5,174 nucleotides of DNA from Campylobacteraceae bacterium (GTDB lineage Bacteria; Campylobacterota; Campylobacteria; Campylobacterales; Sulfurovaceae). Within the stretch, counting starts at the first letter, position 1. Each line of letters begins with the position of its first letter. The position numbers were made by a program, and so were the translations under genes. Positions 1 to 5,174 of the stretch are shown piece after piece. Below the pieces are notes generated by a model. That model saw nothing but the letters and a program-made list of their open reading frames with translations. It made no database searches and was not told the origin of the DNA. The stretch lies in assembly GCA_027063325.1 (NCBI GenBank), contig JAMOSA010000310.1, positions 1 to 5,174 on the forward strand, given 5' to 3'.

Positions 1-2373
1 TGCCTCTTCTACACTCATACTCAAGACATCTGCTATACTTTTGCCTTTGTATTTTATCTCCAGAGTTTGCTCATTGTATCTTTGTCCATTGCATGTATCG
101 CATACTACTTCAATATCTGGTAAAAAGTGCATAGCTACAGTTATTACTCCCTCTCCTTGGCACTTTTCACATCTACCACCTTTTACATTGAAACTGAATC
201 TACCTATTTTATAGCCTCTCAATTGTGCCTCTTTTGTCTGTGCAAAGAGTTTTCTAATCTCATCCATTACACCTGTATATGTAGCAGGATTTGAACGCGG
301 AGTTCTGCCTATTGGACTCTGATCAAGATATATCACTTTATCCAGATATTCCAAGCCTTTTATTTTAACTTTTGATATTTTTGATACTTTTTTTGTTCTA
401 TTTAGGGTCTCTTTGGCAACTGGTAGTAGAGTTTGTAGTATCAAAGAGCTTTTGCCACTACCACTTACACCAGTTACGCATACAAATTGACCCAGAGGGA
501 TTTTGGCTGATAGATTTTTGATATTATTTATATTTACATTTGAGATCTCTATCCACCCTTTTGGTTTATGTTTGGCGTGTGGATATGATATTATCTTTTT
601 GCCAAAAAGATATTGTGCAGTTAAACCATTATGCTCTTTTAACTCTTCATAGGTACCGCTAAATACTACCTCTCCTCCTCTTTCTCCAGCTCCTGGTCCA
701 ATATCTACTATATAATCAGCTGAATTTATTGTCTCTTTGTCATGTTCTACCACTACTACACTGTTACCTTTGTCTCTAAGTGAGTGAAGTGTGCGTATAA
801 GCTTCATGGTATCTCTTTCGTGTAATCCTATACTAGGTTCATCCAGTACATATAATACACCTGTTAATCCTGAACCTATTTGACTAGCTATTCTAATTCT
901 TTGTGCTTCTCCACCACTAATAGTTCTTGCATCTCTGCTTAGGCTTATATATCCCAGTCCCACATCATAAAGGAAAAAGAGTCTCTCTTTTATCTCTTTT
1001 AGTATAGGCTCAGCTATTATCTTTTGTTGTTTTCCAAGGTGAGAGAAGTTTGTATCTTTGGCAAAGAGTTTGTAACTTTGCTCTATTGGCATATCTATAA
1101 TATCTGCTATTGAGTACTCTCCAATCTTTACAGCCAAAGAGCTTGGTTTTAGTCTGTGACCATTACATCTGTTACAGATTTGTTCACTCATATACTCATC
1201 TATATCTTTTTCCTCTTTTAGAGTCTCTTTTGCAAACTCCTCTATACCTATCCACTCTCTGTTGATTTTGTGTTTTTTCCAAGTAAAGTTTATTATCTTT
1301 TTGTTACCTTTTAGTAGTATTGTTTTTTGCTCTTTTGTCAAATCTTCAAATGGTATATCTGTAGGTATATTATTGCTAAGGGCTACAGCTTTTAAAAATG
1401 CTTTGTGATAACTGCGGTTATATCCGTGCATTATCTTTATGGCACCTTCATCTATAGATTTGCTACTGTCTATAATTTTATCCATATCCAGTATGTATCT
1501 TACACCAAGCCCTTCACATGCACTACAAGCACCACTTGGTGAATTGAATGAGAAACTTACAGGCTCAAGTGGTTCAAAACTCTCTTTACATCTAAAACAT
1601 GCAAGATGCTCAGAGTAGTGGAAACTCTTTTTTTCCAATCCTACTTCTTGATAGTTTATAACCTCTATCTCTACCTCTCCATAACTTTCACTCATTGCCT
1701 TTTCAATATCTTGGGCAACTCTTTCTTGATTGCTATCTTTGATAATAACTCTATCTATTACTACTTTTATGGTATGTTTTTTTGTCTTTGATAACTCTAT
1801 TTCATCATCCAATCTCACCATTACACCATCTATCATAGCTCTTATAAAGCCTTTGTCTCGAAGAGACTCTATCAAATCATTAAAGCTTCCTTTTTTCTCT
1901 TTGACAAGAGGAGCCATAATAATGACTTTGGAGTTTTGTGGCAATCTGTTTACCTCTGTAATAATATCTTCTGCACTCATAGAAGATATTGGTTTGCCAC
2001 ACTTGTGACAGTACTGTCTGCCGACTCTAGCAAAGAGTAGTCTAAGATAGTCATAAATTTCTGTAATTGTCCCAACAGTAGATCGCGGATTTTTTGAGGT
2101 TGTCTTTTGATCAATGGCAATTGATGGTGTAAGCCCCTCTATCTTTTCCACATCAGGTTTACCGACTCTACCCAAAAATTGTCTTGCATATGAAGAGAGA
2201 GACTCTATATATCGCCTTTGACTCTCTGCATAGAGTGTGGTAAATGCCAAAGTAGATTTTCCACTACCACTGATACCAGTTATTACAACCATTTTATTTT
2301 TGGGTATGGATAACTCTATATTTTTTAGATTATGCTCTTTTGCACCTTTTATATATATATGGTTATTAACCAT
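1..2373 (-). CDS. uvrA: UvrA, excinuclease ABC subunit A (3' end cut by window edge)
   Basis: This is the ATP-binding damage-recognition subunit of nucleotide excision repair; it scans DNA with UvrB in the cytoplasm. The reading frame is open over 791 codons. Visible motifs, in order: Walker A GISGSGKST (residues 33-41); the family block from QRRYIESLSSYARQF to KTTSKNPRSTVGT; a C-x2-C pair at 122/125; zinc module C259-x2-C262-x20-C283-x2-C286; C-x2-C at 400/403; ABC signature ISGGEAQR (485-492); Walker B ending at D511-E512; second Walker A GVSGSGKSS (635-643); second zinc module C735-x2-C738-x19-C758-x2-C761. The spacing of the last module matches E. coli UvrA. The second signature and Walker B, about 150 residues, lie outside the window. 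The ATG at 2373 is chosen because GGAG sits 5 nt upstream and the N-terminus aligns with the family. T45 and S51 replace the usual Asp and Gly just after the first Walker A. No frameshift is seen. Confidence 0.97.
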   Translation of the reverse strand, partial: MVNNHIYIKGAKEHNLKNIELSIPKNKMVVITGISGSGKSTLAFTTLYAESQRRYIESLSSYARQFLGRVGKPDVEKIEGLTPSIAIDQKTTSKNPRSTVGTITEIYDYLRLLFARVGRQYCHKCGKPISSMSAEDIITEVNRLPQNSKVIIMAPLVKEKKGSFNDLIESLRDKGFIRAMIDGVMVRLDDEIELSKTKKHTIKVVIDRVIIKDSNQERVAQDIEKAMSESYGEVEIEVINYQEVGLEKKSFHYSEHLACFRCKESFEPLEPVSFSFNSPSGACSACEGLGVRYILDMDKIIDSSKSIDEGAIKIMHGYNRSYHKAFLKAVALSNNIPTDIPFEDLTKEQKTILLKGNKKIINFTWKKHKINREWIGIEEFAKETLKEEKDIDEYMSEQICNRCNGHRLKPSSLAVKIGEYSIADIIDMPIEQSYKLFAKDTNFSHLGKQQKIIAEPILKEIKERLFFLYDVGLGYISLSRDARTISGGEAQRIRIASQIGSGLTGVLYVLDEPSIGLHERDTMKLIRTLHSLRDKGNSVVVVEHDKETINSADYIVDIGPGAGERGGEVVFSGTYEELKEHNGLTAQYLFGKKIISYPHAKHKPKGWIEISNVNINNIKNLSAKIPLGQFVCVTGVSGSGKSSLILQTLLPVAKETLNRTKKVSKISKVKIKGLEYLDKVIYLDQSPIGRTPRSNPATYTGVMDEIRKLFAQTKEAQLRGYKIGRFSFNVKGGRCEKCQGEGVITVAMHFLPDIEVVCDTCNGQRYNEQTLEIKYKGKSIADVLSMSVEEA

Positions 2374-2431
2374 TGCAACTCCATATAAAGTTTTTGGAGT
2401 GTATTGTAACTAGAAATAGTAACCATTGCAA
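2367..2431. repeat. 12-bp direct repeat duplicating the uvrA start region
   Basis: TAACCATTGCAA occurs identically at 2367-2378 and 2420-2431, 53 bp apart. Read on the minus strand it is TTGCAATGGTTA, which contains the uvrA ATG in the first copy. The second copy therefore presents another ATG upstream, out of frame with uvrA. The core ATTGCAAT is itself palindromic. The repeat may be a duplicated protein-binding site or chance in AT-rich DNA. Confidence 0.5.
2378..2400 (-). promoter_or_regulatory. uvrA ribosome binding site inside a small hairpin
   Basis: On the minus strand GGAG (2379-2382) lies 5 nt before the uvrA ATG and decides that start. GGAGT (2378-2382) is complementary to ACTCC (2396-2400), leaving a 13-nt AT-rich loop. 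The binding site could therefore be partly paired in the mRNA. The stem is only 5 bp, so the SD role is well supported and the regulatory role is speculative. Confidence 0.5.
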
Positions 2432-2452
2432 TTTATTACCTATTTACTATTT
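2414..2452. repeat. Perfect 9-bp inverted repeat in the uvrA/DUF2059 intergenic region (possible operator)
   Basis: AAATAGTAA at 2414-2422 is matched by its exact reverse complement TTACTATTT at 2444-2452. The arm centres are 30 bp apart, close to three helical turns. The right arm runs into ACTATTTGTATCATA (2446-2460), which recurs imperfectly as ACTATTGTATGATA (2472-2485). The repeat lies between two divergent start codons, so it is well placed to bind a regulator acting on either gene. No regulator family was recognised. Confidence 0.45.
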
Positions 2453-2478
2453 GTATCATAGTTATTTGTTAACTATTG

Positions 2479-2520
2479 TATGATAATCTTATATTTACAA
2501 ATACAAAACTATCATAAAGG
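2479..2520 (+). promoter_or_regulatory. Probable promoter -10 and ribosome binding site for the DUF2059 gene
   Basis: TATGAT at 2479-2484, overlapping GATAAT at 2482-2487, is a reasonable sigma-70 -10 element with AT-rich DNA upstream. No good -35 box stands at 17 bp, which is common in Campylobacterota promoters. TAAAGG at 2515-2520 ends 8 nt before the ATG at 2529 and is a credible Shine-Dalgarno site. The RBS is more certain than the promoter. Confidence 0.45.
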
Positions 2521-2528
2521 TAATAGTA

Positions 2529-3038
2529 ATGTTAAAAAAAGGTTTAAAGACACTTCTTGTTATATCTATGCTACTTGGGATAGGTGGGGTTGGTACACTA
2601 TCAGCTGGTGAAAAAACAAATACTAAACAGATCTCTCCAGAAGCATTAAAAGCAGCATATGAACTTTTTGATGTACTAAAACTCAAAGAGGGACTAAATG
2701 GTACTTTGCAAAAATCATTGGAAGTTCAACTAAAAAGACAACCTGCAATGAGACCATACAAAGATATATATGAGAAGTATTTTCAAAAGTATGGTAGCTG
2801 GAATGGTATCAAAAAAGCAGTAGCAATACTTTATGCTAGAGCATTTACAACAGAGGAGTTAAAGCAACTTACTAGATTTTACTCTTCAAAAGTGGGTAAA
2901 AAGGCACTTGTATATATGCCAAGACTCTCTGAGGTTATGATTATGATGGCACAAAAAAGAATTGCAGCACATGCTGATGAACTCAAAAAAGAGATAGCCC
3001 AAAGAGCAAAAGAGTTAGAGCAGAAAGAGAAGAAGTAG
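2529..3038 (+). CDS. Small exported protein with DUF2059-type domain
   Basis: The 169-residue product begins with a Sec signal peptide: K3/K4/K7, a hydrophobic stretch at about 9-24 and a likely signal peptidase I site after LSA (residue 26). The mature protein should be periplasmic. Residues 95-145 resemble DUF2059, with the typical FTTEELKQLTRFYSSKVGKK run (106-125), followed by a Met-Pro and a helical segment. The C-terminus (148-169) is a Lys/Glu-rich, probably helical tail. The biochemical role of DUF2059 proteins is not established, so none is claimed. The start has an AAAGG site 8 nt upstream. The gene stands alone, divergent from uvrA and convergent with the pseudopilin genes. The domain call is by recognition, without a search. 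Confidence 0.85.
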   Translation: MLKKGLKTLLVISMLLGIGGVGTLSAGEKTNTKQISPEALKAAYELFDVLKLKEGLNGTLQKSLEVQLKRQPAMRPYKDIYEKYFQKYGSWNGIKKAVAILYARAFTTEELKQLTRFYSSKVGKKALVYMPRLSEVMIMMAQKRIAAHADELKKEIAQRAKELEQKEKK

Positions 3039-3052
3039 TAGGTTTATCAAAT

Positions 3053-3076
3053 AGGTACCATTATTTTTTGGTACCT
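3053..3076. terminator. Hairpin between convergent genes, possible bidirectional terminator
   Basis: AGGTACC (3053-3059) and GGTACCT (3070-3076) form a perfect 7-bp stem with a 10-nt T-rich loop on the plus strand. It lies between the DUF2059 stop and the stop codon of the minus-strand pseudopilin gene; base 3076 is shared with that stop codon. Neither side has a clean U-tract after the stem, so an intrinsic terminator is plausible from position rather than proven by form. Confidence 0.45.
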
Positions 3077-3456
3077 TATGGTGTAATTTTGTAATATATG
3101 GCAGAAAAATCACCCTTTAGCATAATAGCATTTAGATTTATAGATATTGGCAACTCTTCTATTGGGATTTGATTTTGGGTTGTTACAACTCTGTCTATAT
3201 TTTTTAATACTCTTTTTGTATCTAAATTGTCTATATTAAAATCTTTTAATGCATCATAAGCAGTTAACTTCTCTTTGTTGTAGTTGGATATTTTGCTGCC
3301 CAAAAAGAGTGAATTTGCAAACTCTGATTCGATTCTGTTTGATAGATAGTGTGCTACACCTATATTTTGACTCTCTATCTTTGTAATACCAAGTAGTACT
3401 ATAGATATAAGCATAACAGATACCAATATCTCCATTAGAGTAAATGCTCTTTTCAT
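3076..3456 (-). CDS. Short minor pseudopilin, GspI/GspJ-like (prepilin-type N-terminus)
   Basis: This 126-residue protein starts with the class III prepilin signal MKRA|FTLMEILVSV: a short basic leader, F at +1, Glu at +5 and a hydrophobic helix to about residue 23. The residue before the predicted cleavage is Ala, not the usual Gly. The rest is a polar domain I cannot assign to a named fold; no cysteines are seen. It is last of three overlapping pseudopilin genes, so a GspI- or GspJ-type tip subunit is inferred from order and N-terminus only. The frame is open further upstream to 3504. The start at 3456 is preferred because AAGGGGA (3466-3472) lies 9 nt upstream, the ATG overlaps the preceding stop as TGATG, and the leader then has normal length. 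Confidence 0.75.
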   Translation of the reverse strand: MKRAFTLMEILVSVMLISIVLLGITKIESQNIGVAHYLSNRIESEFANSLFLGSKISNYNKEKLTAYDALKDFNIDNLDTKRVLKNIDRVVTTQNQIPIEELPISINLNAIMLKGDFSAIYYKITP

Positions 3457-3989
3457 CAGTAGTAATCCCCTTTGTCTCTTAATCTGTATCTGTTGTTTTT
3501 CCATCTCTGTTTTGCATCTGATATATTGTCAAATATTTCAGTTTTTCCAAAATATGTGGGATAGTAGTAGAATTTGCCTTTGGATTCTATAATCATTTCA
3601 CTATTGCTTCCATTTCCATAGTAGTGAAATCTAAGACATATTTTATTGTCATCAATTCTTCCAAAGTCAATCTCTTGCAGAGAGTTTTCATTATCAATCA
3701 GGTATGCTTTTATTTTTCCAAAATTACTCTCTATTTTGCTGTTACTGTCCATATTTGGATATACAAAGTAGCACTCTTTACACTCATTGATACATACAAG
3801 TTCAGCTCCGCTTGATGGTATATCAACAGGAGGTTTTCTAAGGTGCATCAGATCAAACTGCTCTGATTTGGAGCTATCACTCTTTTTGAGTACAGCAAAA
3901 GCCAAAAATGTAAATATAGATATAAGCAGTATTACAATAAGCAGTTCAAGGAGAGTAAAACCCTCTCTTTTAGATTCTATTTTTGACAT
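3456..3989 (-). CDS. Minor pseudopilin, GspH-like, with a cysteine cluster
   Basis: The 177-residue product carries a strong prepilin motif: leader MSKIESKREG, then FTLLELLIVILLISIF with Glu at +5, and a membrane helix to about residue 34. It should be cleaved after G10 and become a pseudopilus subunit anchored in the inner membrane before assembly. Residues 66-73 (CINECKEC) hold three cysteines, and another lies near 118, unusual for a pseudopilin. The GspH label rests on position directly after gspG; the C-terminal domain was not recognised. The start has no Shine-Dalgarno site but lies 13 nt inside the end of gspG, so translation is probably coupled. The stop overlaps the next gene's ATG. 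It could instead be another minor prepilin of a type IV pilus-like system. Confidence 0.75.
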   Translation of the reverse strand: MSKIESKREGFTLLELLIVILLISIFTFLAFAVLKKSDSSKSEQFDLMHLRKPPVDIPSSGAELVCINECKECYFVYPNMDSNSKIESNFGKIKAYLIDNENSLQEIDFGRIDDNKICLRFHYYGNGSNSEMIIESKGKFYYYPTYFGKTEIFDNISDAKQRWKNNRYRLRDKGDYY

Positions 3990-4393
3990 TGGGAGTAGTA
4001 TATATCTGCACCGTCACCATCTCCACCCTCTTTTCTATCAGAACCATAGCTGATTAAATCAAACTTTCCATCTTCTGTTTTGATATATACAAATCTGTTT
4101 CTCCAAGAATCTTTTGGTAGTTTTTCAAGGTATGGATGAGATGAGTAGTTTGGATATTTATCCGGATCCGGATTTGATAAAAGAGCCTGTAATCCCTCTT
4201 CTGTATCTGGATACATACCATTATCAAGTTTAAACATTTTTAGAGCTTGAGATATATTTGCCATTTGTGAGCATACTAAATCTCTTCTTGCTTTCTCTCC
4301 TGCACCTATTAGGTTTGGTGCTACAAATGCAGCCAAAATCCCCAAAATCAATATAACTACCAATAGTTCAAGTAAACTGAATCCTCTTTTCAT
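3977..4393 (-). CDS. gspG: GspG, major pseudopilin of type II secretion
   Basis: GspG forms the shaft of the periplasmic pseudopilus that drives substrates out through the type II secretion system. The 138-residue precursor has the prepilin signal MKRG|FSLLELLVVILILGIL (Gly at -1, Glu at +5) and the family block APNLIGAGEKA. Further on come KLDNGMYPDTEEGLQAL, KLPKDSWRN and the C-terminal calcium-loop pattern FDLISYGSD...GGDGDGADI. Length matches the family. C41 and C136 are extra cysteines that could pair. The frame is open upstream to 4513, but that stretch crosses the promoter and lacks family similarity. The ATG at 4393 gives the standard leader and has AAGGA (4406-4410) 12 nt before it, a slightly long gap. 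It is first gene of the minus-strand pseudopilin operon. Confidence 0.95.
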   Translation of the reverse strand: MKRGFSLLELLVVILILGILAAFVAPNLIGAGEKARRDLVCSQMANISQALKMFKLDNGMYPDTEEGLQALLSNPDPDKYPNYSSHPYLEKLPKDSWRNRFVYIKTEDGKFDLISYGSDRKEGGDGDGADIYYSQCQK

Positions 4394-4405
4394 ATTAATA
4401 AATGT

Positions 4406-4438
4406 TCCTTCTTTTATTATATTTTCTCTATAATTATA
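4406..4438 (-). promoter_or_regulatory. Probable promoter -10 and ribosome binding site for the gspG operon
   Basis: On the minus strand a consensus TATAAT occupies 4438-4433, which would give a transcript start near 4426 and a leader of about 33 nt. AAGGA (4406-4410) supplies the ribosome binding site. No convincing -35 box is seen 16-18 bp upstream. An ACACT motif is repeated 8 bp apart (4447-4451 and 4455-4459) in that position, of unknown meaning. Confidence 0.5.
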
Positions 4439-4482
4439 ACCAATGCACACTTTAACACTAAATAGAGTATGTAAATTATATT

Positions 4483-4488
4483 TATAAT
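4483..4488 (+). promoter_or_regulatory. Possible promoter -10 for the GspK-like gene
   Basis: A consensus TATAAT is present at 4483-4488. Transcription would begin near 4495, only about 6 nt before the ATG at 4501, so the mRNA would be almost leaderless. TTAACA at 4452-4457 resembles a -35 box but is 25 bp away, too far to pair with it. In DNA this AT-rich the match may be chance, and the real promoter may lie further upstream. Confidence 0.3.
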
Positions 4489-4500
4489 GGTATAGCATAT

Positions 4501-5174
4501 ATGAAAAGAGCAATGAGACCTGCAGTAACCCTGCTTATAACACTATCTGTAATAGCTTCTATGTTGGCACTTGTTGGGGTACTTTTTCAATATCTTGATA
4601 CAGTACGCACAAAGTCATCTGCAAAATCTGCTTTGATTGAAGCAAATCTATTGGCAAACAGTTTTGTAAAATTGATAAATCAAAATATAGGAAAGAGACC
4701 AAAAGTTGATATACTCAAGCAGTTATATGCCATACCTTTGGTAATAAAGATGCAAGATGGGGATATGAGAGCTTCTATTCAGTGTGTCCCTATTGCAAAC
4801 AGAATAAATATAGCATGGCTTACCAAAGATGGTGATAAGAATATGCAAAGACACTATGAGGTTGCTATGAATATGCTGGAGTATCTTTTAGAGAGAGCAG
4901 ATGTTCAGGATAAAGAGCAGTTTATATCAATGCTTATGGATGCTTTGGCAGGAAATAGCAAAAGATTTAATATATCAATTAATATTAGAGAAAAAAAAGG
5001 TATAATTACAAAACCTCAATTTGAAAGAATTGTATCTGATTATGTATTTGCAAATGATGATAAAAGCATAATGAGTATCAATTGGGAAGAGTATTTTATG
5101 TTTGGCTACAGTGCAGAAGAGATAAAAGTACTCGATGCCGAATTTGCAACAGATGGTGTATTGGCTCATCTGTT
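4501..5174 (+). CDS. GspK-like pseudopilin (3' end cut by window edge)
   Basis: The frame is open from 4501 to the window edge (224 codons). The N-terminus MKRAMRPA|VTLLITLSV followed by a hydrophobic helix to about residue 29 resembles the GspK start (VALLIVL in E. coli): Ile at +5 replaces the conserved Glu, as expected for the subunit capping the pseudopilus tip. The predicted -1 residue is Ala. Residues 101-107 (RINIAWL) recall the N-L-N segment of GspK, and the region after about 110 is mostly helical and charged, consistent with the large GspK helical domain. No other usable start exists before the in-frame stop at 4459-4461; the ATG lacks a clear Shine-Dalgarno site. An ATG at 4513 would leave a leader of only four residues. 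Identity as GspK is inferred from the N-terminus and the neighbouring pseudopilin genes. Confidence 0.7.
   Translation, partial: MKRAMRPAVTLLITLSVIASMLALVGVLFQYLDTVRTKSSAKSALIEANLLANSFVKLINQNIGKRPKVDILKQLYAIPLVIKMQDGDMRASIQCVPIANRINIAWLTKDGDKNMQRHYEVAMNMLEYLLERADVQDKEQFISMLMDALAGNSKRFNISINIREKKGIITKPQFERIVSDYVFANDDKSIMSINWEEYFMFGYSAEEIKVLDAEFATDGVLAHL

Noticed and set aside
1606..2008. Two plus-strand open frames of 61 and 92 codons.
   Set aside because: They are antisense to the conserved UvrA coding sequence, have no domain-like features and are shadows of it.
2495..2686. Minus-strand frame of 63 codons over the DUF2059 signal peptide.
   Set aside because: It is a shadow of a gene that has its own RBS and signal peptide.
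3076..3504. Longer frame for the I/J-like pseudopilin starting at 3504.
   Set aside because: It would overlap the upstream gene by 49 nt and give a 20-residue leader. The TGATG overlap and strong SD support the start at 3456.
3624..4053. Plus-strand open frames of 63 and 88 codons opposite the pseudopilin genes.
   Set aside because: They lie antisense to clear prepilin-like genes and show no credible SD or protein features.
4160..4173. Perfect 14-bp palindrome ATCCGGATCCGGAT, GC-rich for this region.
   Set aside because: It lies inside gspG and encodes the Pro-Asp repeat of NPDPD. A tandem GATCCG codon repeat explains the symmetry without a regulatory role.
4433..4488. ATTATAA/TTATAAT inverted pair flanking the gspG/GspK-like intergenic region.
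   Set aside because: The two arms are simply the opposing -10-like boxes in AT-rich DNA, so no separate operator is claimed.
3977..4513. Longer frame for gspG starting at 4513.
   Set aside because: The extra 40 residues cross the AT-rich divergent promoter region and would place the prepilin motif at residue 41. The ATG at 4393 gives the standard short leader.
4975..5169. Minus-strand frame of 64 codons.
   Set aside because: It is antisense to the GspK-like gene, is rich in Tyr, Phe, Ile and Cys as expected from AT-rich antisense DNA, and has no support.

Overview
The window is AT-rich DNA that leans on ATA (Ile) and AGA (Arg) codons. Its UvrA and GspG sequences look like those of Campylobacterota (the former Epsilonproteobacteria), probably a free-living Sulfurimonas-like lineage. 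The phylum is an inference from sequence style and recall, not from a search.

Layout. (1) Positions 1-2373, minus strand: uvrA, the nucleotide-excision-repair damage sensor. It is open over 791 codons and cut by the left window edge, so about the last 150 residues are missing. (2) Positions 2374-2528: a divergent intergenic region with a perfect 9-bp inverted repeat, an imperfect tandem motif and a 12-bp repeat that duplicates the uvrA start region. (3) Positions 2529-3038, plus strand: a small exported protein with a DUF2059-type domain. (4) Positions 3039-3075: a short convergent gap with a hairpin. (5) Positions 4393-3076, minus strand: three tightly overlapping genes for type II secretion pseudopilins. 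They are gspG (major pseudopilin), a GspH-like minor pseudopilin with a cysteine cluster, and a short GspI/GspJ-like minor pseudopilin. (6) Positions 4394-4500: a divergent promoter region. (7) From 4501 to the right edge, plus strand: the first 224 codons of a GspK-like protein.

How it fits together. The four prepilin-like proteins could form one periplasmic pseudopilus. GspG would build the shaft, and the GspH-, GspI- and GspK-like proteins would form its tip. All four should be processed by a prepilin peptidase that is not in the window. The unusual point is the layout: the GspK-like gene is divergent from gspG-H-I instead of lying downstream in one operon. uvrA and the DUF2059 gene look like unrelated neighbours. 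I found no RNA gene, insertion sequence or CRISPR array, and no strong sign of a wholly new system. The best leads are the cysteine-bearing pseudopilins, the split pseudopilin locus and the structured uvrA/DUF2059 intergenic region.
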